Source: Crocinitomicaceae bacterium (lineage in GTDB: Bacteria; Bacteroidota; Bacteroidia; Flavobacteriales_D; Parvicellaceae). Taken from it: a DNA stretch of 64,000 nt. The stretch covers positions 1 through 64,000 of the forward strand of contig PBNK01000002.1 in assembly GCA_002723085.1 (NCBI GenBank). The letters run 5' to 3'. The notes under the pieces were generated by a model that saw only the letters and a list, made by a program, of their open reading frames with translations, did no database searches and was not told the DNA's origin. How positions within the stretch are numbered: position 1 is the stretch's first letter; the number at the start of each line of letters is the position of its first letter. Made by a program: the position numbers and the translations under genes. This document shows, in pieces, positions 9,669 through 18,436 of this stretch.

Positions 9669-11495
9669 ATGAAAATAAAATTTCCCTCACATTTTTACTT
9701 AATTACAGCTTTAGCCCTTCTTTTTTCATGTAAAGCATTCCATTTTTTTTCACAAACGACTTTAAATTCTGGGTTATTAAAAAATGAAAAAATAACTACC
9801 TACTGGAACAACCCTCAAAAAACAATTAGAAGTGTTGGGGCATATAATACATCAGGTGTATTTGCAGTTGGAGAAAAAGTTGGAAAGTGGATGTATTATA
9901 ACCCTTATGGAAAAATTGAAGAAATAAGTCATTATTTTTTGGGTAAAAAACACGGTGAGTATACTAGCTTTTATCCCTCAGGAAAAATTAAATTTTCTGG
10001 GCATTTCTTTTTAGACCTTCCTGATTCTAGTTATAAAGCCTTTTATAAAGATGGAACATTAGCTGAAGAAGGTTATTTTACAATAACCCCTTTAGTGAAT
10101 AGAAAAAACGACACCATTGAATTAACTAAATTGATAAATAAAACTTCTGACTTTTCTTCAAATAAAACCAACAAATGGAATTATTATTATGAAGATGGAA
10201 GCCTTTTACAAACATCAAATTACAAGCTAGATGATACTACTGAATATCTCTTAACTTATTATAATGAATTAAAGGAGAATACTATTAAAGAGGGCAATGG
10301 TGTATTAGAGACATTTTATAATTCTGGTAAACAAAAAAAGAAAACCAATTATAAAAATGGAGTCCCAAATGGAAATTATTTCCATTGGAATCCTAATGGA
10401 AATATGAGAATTAAAGGGAATTATAAGAATGGTAAAAAAGAAGGGTTATGGATGGAGTATTTTATTACCGGTCAACAAGTTTATCAAATCATTAACTATA
10501 AAAATGGCTTGAAACACGGTGAGTTCAAAGAACATTTAAAGGATGGGAAATTAATTATATGGGGGAATTATAATAATCAAAATAAAGAGGGCAAGTGGGA
10601 GTATTATTTTGAAAACGGTCAGCTTGATATGGTGGGATCATTTAAAAATGATATTCAACATGGGGAGTGGAAATTTTACTATCCTAATGGGATACTATAT
10701 TACGACGGTAATTTCATAAATGGGCTAAAAAATGGAGAATGGAATTTTAACTATAATAGCGGAGAAAAATGGAGAGTTGGTAATTATAAAAATGATTTCA
10801 AAAGCGGATTATGGACTACCTACTATGAAAACAAACAAAAAGCTATGGAAGGTGAATATGAAAAAGGAAAAGAAAATGGGGAGTGGAATTCTTGGTACGA
10901 AAATGGTCAATTAAAAGACAAGGGAAGTTATAAAAATGCATTAATGAATCAAAGTTGGGAAGGGTATTATAAAACTGGACAAATTAAATATAAAGGAGAC
11001 TATGACCTTGACAATAAAACCAATAAATGGACCTATTGGGCTCCTAATGGAAAAATAATTGAAACAGGTGATTATGCTGTTTTGTCTAAAAACAGCAATA
11101 TCATTAGAAATGAAACCCGAATTATTAAAAAATCTGTCAAAAATGGGGTTTGGAATACTTACAGTGAAATTGACGGCAGCTTAAAAAGCAAGGAAAATTT
11201 TAATGATGGGATGAAAAATGGAAAATGCATTTACTATTTTCCTGGAGGAGTAATTCCTAATCAAGAAATAAGTTATAAGAATGGCTTATTAAATGGCAAG
11301 TTCAGCACCTATGACAGAAGAGGAAATATTAAATCTGAAACTAACTATAAGGAAAACAAGAAGGATGGAGATATGAAAGTCTATTCAAAAAGAGGAAAAC
11401 TTATACTTCATGTTGAATATAAAAATGGAGTAAAAACAAAAGATGTTATAAAAAAGATCAATTATAAATACCGTTCTAATAAAACAAAAAAATAA
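9669..11495 (+). CDS. MORN/YwqK-type repeat protein, secreted
   Basis: 608 residues, with an N-terminal signal-like helix and cysteine (LLFSC), followed by about 20 repeats of 22-24 residues of the form YKNGKKEGxWxxYYxNGQ. These are MORN_2/YwqK repeats, which form an elongated beta hairpin stack. Such proteins are common surface or periplasmic proteins in Bacteroidota and their role is unknown. The 'antitoxin' label that databases attach to YwqK repeats is not supported by anything here. It starts eight bases after the TonB gene and ends 28 bases before the TonB-dependent receptor, so the three probably form one transcription unit. Confidence 0.85.
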   Translation: MKIKFPSHFYLITALALLFSCKAFHFFSQTTLNSGLLKNEKITTYWNNPQKTIRSVGAYNTSGVFAVGEKVGKWMYYNPYGKIEEISHYFLGKKHGEYTSFYPSGKIKFSGHFFLDLPDSSYKAFYKDGTLAEEGYFTITPLVNRKNDTIELTKLINKTSDFSSNKTNKWNYYYEDGSLLQTSNYKLDDTTEYLLTYYNELKENTIKEGNGVLETFYNSGKQKKKTNYKNGVPNGNYFHWNPNGNMRIKGNYKNGKKEGLWMEYFITGQQVYQIINYKNGLKHGEFKEHLKDGKLIIWGNYNNQNKEGKWEYYFENGQLDMVGSFKNDIQHGEWKFYYPNGILYYDGNFINGLKNGEWNFNYNSGEKWRVGNYKNDFKSGLWTTYYENKQKAMEGEYEKGKENGEWNSWYENGQLKDKGSYKNALMNQSWEGYYKTGQIKYKGDYDLDNKTNKWTYWAPNGKIIETGDYAVLSKNSNIIRNETRIIKKSVKNGVWNTYSEIDGSLKSKENFNDGMKNGKCIYYFPGGVIPNQEISYKNGLLNGKFSTYDRRGNIKSETNYKENKKDGDMKVYSKRGKLILHVEYKNGVKTKDVIKKINYKYRSNKTKK

Positions 11496-11523
11496 TTATC
11501 TTGTAGCTTATAAAAATCATTTT

Positions 11524-13986
11524 ATGAGTTTAAATTTTCATTCATTTTCTATCTCTTCAATTAAAAAATCCATACTTTTTTCTTTTCTTTTTATTTCTTT
11601 TTTGTCTGCTCTTGGTCAAGATGCCATTATCAAAGGGGTCATTATTGATGGTGAAGAAAATGAACCTTTAATTGGGGGAAATGTTATTTTAAATACTGGT
11701 ATTGGAGCTGCAACTGATTTTGATGGAAACTATTCCATCTCAACACCAGCCGGCTCTTACACAGTTAAATTTAAATACATAGGTTACCAAACCCAAACAA
11801 AAAACATTTCATTAAAGGCAGGTGAAACCAAAGTAATCAACTTAACTCTTTATCCAGAAGCTAATCAATTGGATGATGTTGTGATTTCTGCAAGTAAATA
11901 CGAACAGAAATTAGGAGACGTACCAGTTTCTATGGCCATTATTAAACCTGCTTTGATTGAAAACAAAGCAACAAGAGACGCAGAGTCGGTAATTGAACAG
12001 GTTCCTGGAGTTCAAATAAACGAAAATCAAGTAAGTATTCGTGGGGGTAGTGGATGGAGCTATGGAGCAGGAAGTAGGGTTATGGTAATGGTAGACGGAA
12101 TGCCTATGTTAGCTGGTGATGCAAACGACATTAAATGGACGGCTATTCCCTTAGAAAACATTTCTCAAATAGAAGTCATAAAAGGAGCTTCATCTGTACT
12201 TTACGGCTCATCCGCTCTAAATGGTGTAATTAACATTAGAACACTATATCCTAAAGATGAACCAATAACTAAGTTTAACATTTCTAATGGATTTTATATG
12301 CCAGGTTACAGCTCTCAAATGGGAGTTTCTTTAGATGGGGGGGATTCTACTCTTGTTAGAGAAGATCAAACTTGGTGGGATTCTCCAAGAGGATACGTTC
12401 AAGGTAATTTTACGCACCTACAAAAATTATCAGAAAACGATGAATTGGTATTGGGTGGATCATTTATGAAAGATCAAGGATATCGTTTTGGAGAAAACGA
12501 CCAAAGAGCAAGAATTAATGGAGGATGGAAGCATTTTTCAAAAAAGGTAAATGGGTTACATTACGGAATTAATCTTAACAACAACTTCAACAAAAGTGAC
12601 ATCTTCTTCCTGTGGCAAAATGCCGATAGCGCTTTGTTTCCCCTTGGTTTATTAGACTCTGCTACAACTACCATTAGTTCATCATCAAGTTCTAGAATAA
12701 TGATTGATCCTTACATTGCTTACATTGATAGCAATGGCAGAAAACACAATTTAAAAACTCGTCTTTTTAGAACAGACAATAAAAACAATACCAACCAAGC
12801 AGCTACATCAAATTACTATTTTGGCGAATATCAATTTCAAAAAATGTGGGATAACAAGTTAACCATAACCACAGGCGCAATGACTTCATATACGGATGTT
12901 ATTTCAGAACTATACGGTAACCACACCTCAACCAACATTGCTGGGTTTATTCAAGGGGATAAAAAATGGAATAAATTCAACTTATCTGGGGGCATGCGTT
13001 TGGAGTATTTTAAAATAGATACCGTTTCAACTCAAGGTAAATTATTTAATAAAACGGACCTACCTTTTCAACCAGTTTTTAGGCTTGGATCTACATATCA
13101 GCCAGCAGAATATACTTTTTTAAGAGCTTCATATGGTCAAGGATATAGATTTCCATCTATAGCAGAAAAGTACATTTCTACATTTGTTGGAGGACTTAAT
13201 ATTTTCCCTAATGTCAATATTGAACCTGAAATGGGTTGGAGTGCTGAATTTGGATTAAAACAAGGATTTAAAATTGCTAATTTTAAAGGTTACATTGATT
13301 TATCTGGTTTTGTTACCAAATACGAAAACATGATGGAGTTTATGTTTGGCCTATATAACTCGTCTGGAAGTATAACCACTATTGAACAATTAATTATTGA
13401 TAATGGGGGGCCTTTATCTGTTGATGAGATCTTTGGCTTTTTTGGTGCTAGAAGTCAAAACATTGAAAATGCTTATATCCCTGGTTTTGAAGTAAGCGTT
13501 GTAGGTCAAGGTAACATTGGCGAAATTGATATTACCACGCTTTGTGGTTACACATACATTAACCCTACTTCCATAAACCCAGACTCTTCTTATTTATCCA
13601 CTTTTAGTAATCCTGAATTAAAGACTTTAAAATACAGAAACAAACACATGGCCAAGTTGGATGTTCAATTTGATTATAAAAAATGGGCCATTGGGTTTAG
13701 CACTAGATATAATAGTGTTATGGAAAATGTGGACGAAATTCTTACAACTGATGTTAAAATAAATGGTTTTGGAACAGGTATTTTTATTCTGCCTGGATAT
13801 GGCGAATATAGAGATGCTAGAATGGTTGGTGATGTGATATTTGACTCTAGAATTGCTTATAAATTTAACGATAAATCTAAGCTTTCTTTACTTATGACTA
13901 ACTTGACTAATAGAGAGTTTAGCAACAGGCCAGGGAATGTGCAAGCCCCTAGAACTATAATGTGGCAATTTTCTCATACTTTTTAA
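11524..13986 (+). CDS. TonB-dependent outer-membrane receptor with N-terminal CarboxypepD_reg-like domain
   Basis: 820 residues: signal peptide ending ALGQ, a carboxypeptidase-regulatory-like domain at about 32-120 (IKGVIIDGEENEPLIGGNV), a plug domain at about 135-240 (DAESVIEQVPGVQINENQ, VYGSSALNGVINI type motif) and a 22-strand-type barrel ending in the terminal phenylalanine WQFSHTF. Receptors of this kind import metal chelates, vitamins or oligosaccharides. The ligand cannot be told from sequence; it is not SusC-like, since no SusD partner follows. Its last four bases overlap the stop of convergent recX. Confidence 0.92.
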   Translation: MSLNFHSFSISSIKKSILFSFLFISFLSALGQDAIIKGVIIDGEENEPLIGGNVILNTGIGAATDFDGNYSISTPAGSYTVKFKYIGYQTQTKNISLKAGETKVINLTLYPEANQLDDVVISASKYEQKLGDVPVSMAIIKPALIENKATRDAESVIEQVPGVQINENQVSIRGGSGWSYGAGSRVMVMVDGMPMLAGDANDIKWTAIPLENISQIEVIKGASSVLYGSSALNGVINIRTLYPKDEPITKFNISNGFYMPGYSSQMGVSLDGGDSTLVREDQTWWDSPRGYVQGNFTHLQKLSENDELVLGGSFMKDQGYRFGENDQRARINGGWKHFSKKVNGLHYGINLNNNFNKSDIFFLWQNADSALFPLGLLDSATTTISSSSSSRIMIDPYIAYIDSNGRKHNLKTRLFRTDNKNNTNQAATSNYYFGEYQFQKMWDNKLTITTGAMTSYTDVISELYGNHTSTNIAGFIQGDKKWNKFNLSGGMRLEYFKIDTVSTQGKLFNKTDLPFQPVFRLGSTYQPAEYTFLRASYGQGYRFPSIAEKYISTFVGGLNIFPNVNIEPEMGWSAEFGLKQGFKIANFKGYIDLSGFVTKYENMMEFMFGLYNSSGSITTIEQLIIDNGGPLSVDEIFGFFGARSQNIENAYIPGFEVSVVGQGNIGEIDITTLCGYTYINPTSINPDSSYLSTFSNPELKTLKYRNKHMAKLDVQFDYKKWAIGFSTRYNSVMENVDEILTTDVKINGFGTGIFILPGYGEYRDARMVGDVIFDSRIAYKFNDKSKLSLLMTNLTNREFSNRPGNVQAPRTIMWQFSHTF

Positions 13987-14453
13987 AGGGTTGGCCATTG
14001 CCGGCTAATCAATTGAATGGTTAACTCAGTTTCAAATCCTTTTTGAGTTATGTGTTGAATTAATTTCTGCTTTTTTAAAAAAAGGTTTTCTTCTTTTAAA
14101 GATTTCATTTTTTTGTTGGCTAAATCAATAATTTTTTTCTCGTACTCTTTATTGTCAATGATTTCTTGGGCTTCGTAAATAAATTTCTCCTCTATTCCTT
14201 TATAGACTAAATGGTTTTTGATTTTTAGTTTTCCCCAATGATTGAACTTAAATTTATCGTTAGTAAAAGAAAATGCGTATCGCTTATGATTTAAAAAATT
14301 GTCTTTTTGTAAAACACTAATTAGTTCCTTAATTTGTTCAGGATTTAATTCAAATTTTTTAACTCTTTCTAACACCTCAACAGCAGACAATTCTCTTCTT
14401 GAACAACTAGCCATAGCTTTAGCTAATGCCTCTTTGAAAATTAAATCTGACAT
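13983..14453 (-). CDS. recX: Regulatory protein RecX
   Basis: 156-residue modulator of RecA filaments. The three-helix repeat pattern is visible: ALAKAMASCSRRELSAVEVLE at the start, then FLNHKRYAFSFTNDKFKFNHWGK, where the RYA-F-x-x-KF-x-x-WG segment is the RecX hallmark, and a second and third repeat with KIKNHLVYKGI and LIQHITQKGFE. No recA lies in the window. The gene starts five bases after the stop of the HU-CCDC81/SPOR gene and is probably cotranscribed with it. It overlaps the TonB-dependent receptor tail to tail. Confidence 0.88.
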   Translation of the reverse strand: MSDLIFKEALAKAMASCSRRELSAVEVLERVKKFELNPEQIKELISVLQKDNFLNHKRYAFSFTNDKFKFNHWGKLKIKNHLVYKGIEEKFIYEAQEIIDNKEYEKKIIDLANKKMKSLKEENLFLKKQKLIQHITQKGFETELTIQLISRQWPTL

Positions 14454-14458
14454 GAAAT

Positions 14459-15514
14459 TTATTTCTTAAGGACCCAGGAGGATATTCCATGTGTCGACTT
14501 TATTTCTTTTTGAGCTTGTCTAGCTTCTTTTTTTGTACTAAAGCTAGAAATTACAATTCTATGTAAATCATTTTTAATATCTAGCTCATAAGAATCAAAA
14601 CCTAATTTTTTTAATTTTTTAATGAGTTTCTTAGCATTTCTTTGCTTTTTAAAACACCCACCAATAACATGAAAAGATAACGTATGAGAATTCTCTTCTA
14701 AAAGTTCTGAATCATCTTCAACCTCTTTTGTTTTAACAATTACCTCTTCTTCATCCTTTTTTACAATTTCTTTAGGGCTTACCACAACTTTGGGTGTTTC
14801 TTCAACATTAGATTCTTCTTTATTAACTTGAATTTTTAATTCTTTATTAATTGGATCTTTAGTTAAATCATTAAATGAATAATTCCTTTGATTAGTAAAT
14901 GAAAATGGGTTTAGTTCAGAATAATGAAATACTGCATCAGCATTAAATAAATTCGTTTTTAAAGGTATCCATGCTGAATAAAAAAGAAAAGGAACTATGG
15001 CCGCTGCCACCCACCATTTAGACATCTTAGGTTTTTTCGGGTCAAGAGGAATTATTTCTTTAGTATCATCTTTCGTATTTGATTCAGTGTTTGCAAATTC
15101 ATCAATTGAAAAAGCGGGTAAACCAAAAGAAGCAGACAGAAAATTATTGCTTGATTTTTCAAATTTAATAGTGCTTCCTTCCATGAAAAAAACACCAAGG
15201 CCAATTAATTCATGACGTTTAAGTTGAAGAAGGTTTCTCTTTATTAAAGTAACCTCTTTTTCAATGGAAGCTATCGCTTGTTCATATGTCAATTGATAAC
15301 TTGAAACGTATTTATGAGCCAAAAGGCCATCATTATTAATTAGATTTTTATTAAATAATATACTTTTAGATGGTGGGCTATAGGTTTTGGTTTTTGCTTC
15401 AAAAATTGCTGAAGAATATTGAGCAACAAAACCACCAAAGCCTGGAATTATAACACAATCGTGTTCAAATAGTAAATCTATAATCTGATTATTTAATTGA
15501 GTATCATTCGACAT
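14459..15514 (-). CDS. HU-CCDC81-like and SPOR-domain membrane protein
   Basis: 351 residues. Positions 1-115 match the prokaryotic HU-CCDC81 domains (IIDLLFEHDCVIIPGFGGFV, LARKYVSS-like LAHKYVSS, LIGLGVFF), an HU-related fold found in Bacteroidota. A linker leads to a transmembrane helix at about 170-188 (WWVAAAIVPFLFYSAW), then an acidic stalk and a C-terminal SPOR domain at about 280-351 (FHVIGGCFKKQRNAKKLIKKL). SPOR domains bind peptidoglycan stripped of stem peptides at division septa. The protein thus links a possible cytoplasmic nucleic-acid- or protein-binding domain to the septal wall. Start ATG 15514 is chosen over TTG 15517 because a consensus promoter ends four bases upstream. Confidence 0.85.
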   Translation of the reverse strand: MSNDTQLNNQIIDLLFEHDCVIIPGFGGFVAQYSSAIFEAKTKTYSPPSKSILFNKNLINNDGLLAHKYVSSYQLTYEQAIASIEKEVTLIKRNLLQLKRHELIGLGVFFMEGSTIKFEKSSNNFLSASFGLPAFSIDEFANTESNTKDDTKEIIPLDPKKPKMSKWWVAAAIVPFLFYSAWIPLKTNLFNADAVFHYSELNPFSFTNQRNYSFNDLTKDPINKELKIQVNKEESNVEETPKVVVSPKEIVKKDEEEVIVKTKEVEDDSELLEENSHTLSFHVIGGCFKKQRNAKKLIKKLKKLGFDSYELDIKNDLHRIVISSFSTKKEARQAQKEIKSTHGISSWVLKK

Positions 15515-15518
15515 CAAT

Positions 15519-15548
15519 CAAATATAATAGATTTTTTATGCGTGTCAA
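15519..15548 (-). promoter_or_regulatory. Consensus Bacteroidota promoter of the HU-CCDC81/SPOR gene
   Basis: On the minus strand, TTG (15548-15546), 19 bases, then TATATTTG (15526-15519). Both boxes and the spacing match the Bacteroidota -33/-7 consensus. The start ATG follows only four bases later, so the mRNA should begin at or within a few bases of the start codon. Confidence 0.7.
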
Positions 15549-15571
15549 AGAAGATTTATAGTTGATGTAAT

Positions 15572-17371
15572 TTATCTAGAAAAATATTGGTTTATCAATT
15601 TAGCTTTATGTGGACCTATTAACTGATTTAAATCCTCTATATTTACACTTCTTAAATTATTTACAGATTTAAATTTTTTTAATAGCAATTGAATTGACTT
15701 TGGCCCTAACCCTTTAATATTATTTAACTCGCTATTGGTAAAATATTTACTTCTTTTATTTCTGTGATGAGTTATACCAAATCGATGAGCCTCGTTTCGC
15801 ATAAGCTGAATAACCTTTAGGGTTTCTGACTTTTTGTCTAAATATAGAGGGTACATATCGCCTGGAAAATAAATTTCTTCTAGCTTTTTTGCAATGCCTA
15901 TTATGGCTATTTTATTTTGAATTTTTAATTTCGTTAAACTTTTTAAAGCGCTGGACAATTGTCCTTTGCCTCCATCAATAATTATTAATTGGGGTAAAGC
16001 TTTTTTTTCTTCTAAAACTCTTTTATATCTTCTATATACAACTTCTTCCATAGATGCAAAATCATCTGGACCATCAACCGTTGTGATATTAAAATGCCTA
16101 TATTCTTTTTTACTTGGCTTTGCATCTTTAAAAACAACACAAGCCGCAACAGGAAATTCTCCCTGAATATTTGAATTGTCAAAACATTCCATATGATAAG
16201 GCAGGTCGTTAAGTCTTAAGTCTTTTTTAATTGTAGTTAACAATCGTAATGAGGTCAACTCTGGATTTTTAATGACTTCTAATTTCTCAAATCCCTGGCG
16301 TTTAACCATTGCGTTTTTTTTTGAAATCATCAACAATTTTTTCTTATCTCCTCTTAAAGGGATGTACTCATTAATTTCTGATGATATCCCCAATTTTTCT
16401 GGAACTATTAATGATATTATGCCTATAAAAAAATCTTCAATATTATCTACCAAAACATGAGATAAAATTGTTGCCGAATCTTCATCAAATTTCCGCTTAA
16501 TTTGTACGGTTTTGCTTTGAACTATAGAGCCATTCATCACTTTCAGACAGTTAACAAAAGAATGAGTAATTCCATGATCAATATTTAACACCCCTAACCC
16601 ATGAATATTTGTATCAACAACAGCTGTTTTAGCTTGGAACTTTTTTAGGCTTTCAATTTTCTTTTTAATAGCATCAGCTTCTTCATACTTATAAGCATCT
16701 GATAGCTTTCCCATGTTTATTTTTAAATGCTTTACTACTTCATAAGTATTACCATTTAAAACTTGCTTAACATGCTTTAATCGTTTGTCATAATCTTCTT
16801 TTGAAACCATTCCTTGGCAACAACCTTTGCAATTTCCTATGTAAAAGTCTACGGCAGTGGTAAATTCTTTGTTTCCTATTTTCTCTTCACTTAAAACATG
16901 ATCACAGGTTCTTAATTCAAAATTTTCTTTTATCATTTCAAGCAAAGAAATAACCAGCTTTATAGATGAATATGGGCCAAAATATTTTGCTCCGTCTTTT
17001 AGTTTTTTTCTGGTGTAAAAAGCCCTGGGAAATAATTCATTTTTAATACATATCCAAGGGTATGTTTTATCATCTTTAAGTTGAATATTATATTTTGGTT
17101 GATGCTTTTTAATTAAAGAATTTTCTAACAAAAAAGCATCCATTTCTGAATTTAATGATATGGTTTTTATAGAATTAATTTTTGAAGACAACAGTCTTGT
17201 TTTCCTGTTATCATGCTTATTTTTAAAATAAGAAGACACTCTCTTTTTTAAATTTTTAGCTTTTCCAACATACAATATTTTGTTGTCTACTGAGAAAAAT
17301 TGATACACCCCATGAGTTTCAGGTAAAACCTTTAATTGATCTTTAAAGTCTATGTTTTTAAACGAAGCCAT
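15572..17371 (-). CDS. uvrC: Excinuclease ABC subunit C
   Basis: 599-residue dual-incision nuclease of nucleotide excision repair. The N-terminal GIY-YIG domain is seen in HGVYQFF and ILYVGKAKNLKKRV (about 20-50), followed by a cysteine-containing segment (CKGCCQG), the UVR motif region near 205-240 that contacts UvrB, the RNase H-like C-terminal nuclease with ECFDNSNIQG and IIDGGKGQL, and tandem helix-hairpin-helix elements at the end (NNIKGLGPKSIQLLLKKF). Length is normal. It lies 22 bases downstream of the polyprenyl synthetase gene, with its own -7 element in the gap. Confidence 0.97.
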   Translation of the reverse strand: MASFKNIDFKDQLKVLPETHGVYQFFSVDNKILYVGKAKNLKKRVSSYFKNKHDNRKTRLLSSKINSIKTISLNSEMDAFLLENSLIKKHQPKYNIQLKDDKTYPWICIKNELFPRAFYTRKKLKDGAKYFGPYSSIKLVISLLEMIKENFELRTCDHVLSEEKIGNKEFTTAVDFYIGNCKGCCQGMVSKEDYDKRLKHVKQVLNGNTYEVVKHLKINMGKLSDAYKYEEADAIKKKIESLKKFQAKTAVVDTNIHGLGVLNIDHGITHSFVNCLKVMNGSIVQSKTVQIKRKFDEDSATILSHVLVDNIEDFFIGIISLIVPEKLGISSEINEYIPLRGDKKKLLMISKKNAMVKRQGFEKLEVIKNPELTSLRLLTTIKKDLRLNDLPYHMECFDNSNIQGEFPVAACVVFKDAKPSKKEYRHFNITTVDGPDDFASMEEVVYRRYKRVLEEKKALPQLIIIDGGKGQLSSALKSLTKLKIQNKIAIIGIAKKLEEIYFPGDMYPLYLDKKSETLKVIQLMRNEAHRFGITHHRNKRSKYFTNSELNNIKGLGPKSIQLLLKKFKSVNNLRSVNIEDLNQLIGPHKAKLINQYFSR

Positions 17372-17378
17372 TGTAATG

Positions 17379-17386
17379 CAAAATTA
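17379..17386 (-). promoter_or_regulatory. -7 element before uvrC
   Basis: TAATTTTG on the minus strand matches TAnnTTTG and lies seven bases from the uvrC ATG, inside the 22-base gap behind the synthetase gene. I see no TTG at the -33 position, so it may be weak. Confidence 0.4.
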
Positions 17387-17393
17387 CAATTCC

Positions 17394-18371
17394 TTATTTC
17401 TCTCTATTTATTGAGTATTCTATTAGCCCAATAAATGCTGATTTTGATGGAGAATCAGGAATATTTTTAATCTCTAATAAGGCCTTATTCTTGTACTCAT
17501 GCATCTTTTTTTCTGCATATTTTATCCCTCCATTTTCAATTACCATTTTTATTACTTCTTTCACTTTTACAGTATCCTCATTGTACCTTTTAAAAGTGTT
17601 AATGATATTTCTTTTGGATTTTGAGTCCACTTTATTTAAAGTGTAAATTAATGGCAATGTCATTTTTCTTTCTCTTATGTCTATGCCTGTAGGTTTGCCA
17701 ATATTTTCTGAAGAACCAAAATCAAAAATATCATCTTTAATTTGAAAAGCCATACCTACATTAGTTCCTATATTAATCATTGAGTCAACTAATTTTTTAT
17801 CCTCAACAACTGAACAAGCTCCAGTTCCACAACATGCCGCAACAAGGGAAGCTGTTTTTTGCTTAATAATTTTATAATATACTGTTTCGTCAATATCTAA
17901 TTTTCTTGCCTTTTCCATTTGTAACAATTCTCCTTCTGCCATTTCTTTTACAGCATTAGATACAATTTGAAGCAAATCCAATCTATTATTTTCAGTAGTA
18001 AGCATTAACCCTTTTGATAATAAATAGTCTCCTACTAATACTGCAATTTTATTTTTCCAAAGAGCATTAATTGAAAGAAACCCTCTTCTTTCTGATGCGT
18101 CATCAACCACATCGTCATGAACTAAAGTTGCTGTATGTAACAATTCTATAAGAGAGGCGGCTAAATAAGTTCCTTCTGTAATTTGGCCACACATTTTTGC
18201 AGATAAGAAAACAAACAAAGGGCGAAGTTGTTTTCCTTTTCTTTTTATAATATAATAACTGATTTTATCTAATAACGCTACATCGCTTTTCATAGCTTCC
18301 TTGAACTTGTCCTCAAACAACTCCATTTCCTTAGCGACAGGAGCTTTTATCTCTTTAATAGTTAGCGACAT
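17394..18371 (-). CDS. Trans-polyprenyl diphosphate synthase
   Basis: 325 residues. Adds isopentenyl units to an allylic diphosphate to make the long isoprenoid tail of menaquinone. The first aspartate-rich motif is LVHDDVVDDASERRG near residue 90 and the second is FQIKDDIFDF near 220. GKQLRPLFVFL and GDYLLSKG are the other conserved blocks. The residue before the first motif region is leucine-rich rather than aromatic, fitting a long-chain (hepta- to octaprenyl, IspB-like) product, but chain length is inferred. It is followed closely by uvrC on the same strand. Confidence 0.9.
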   Translation of the reverse strand: MSLTIKEIKAPVAKEMELFEDKFKEAMKSDVALLDKISYYIIKRKGKQLRPLFVFLSAKMCGQITEGTYLAASLIELLHTATLVHDDVVDDASERRGFLSINALWKNKIAVLVGDYLLSKGLMLTTENNRLDLLQIVSNAVKEMAEGELLQMEKARKLDIDETVYYKIIKQKTASLVAACCGTGACSVVEDKKLVDSMINIGTNVGMAFQIKDDIFDFGSSENIGKPTGIDIRERKMTLPLIYTLNKVDSKSKRNIINTFKRYNEDTVKVKEVIKMVIENGGIKYAEKKMHEYKNKALLEIKNIPDSPSKSAFIGLIEYSINREK

Positions 18372-18436
18372 AATTCGGTAAATATCTTATAAATATTTAT
18401 TCCCTAAAAGGTTTGATTAAGATTTAATTTTAAGTT

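Noticed and set aside
9669-11495. Possible antitoxin function from the YwqK-type repeats
   Set aside because: The repeats only indicate the MORN/YwqK fold; no toxin partner lies nearby.
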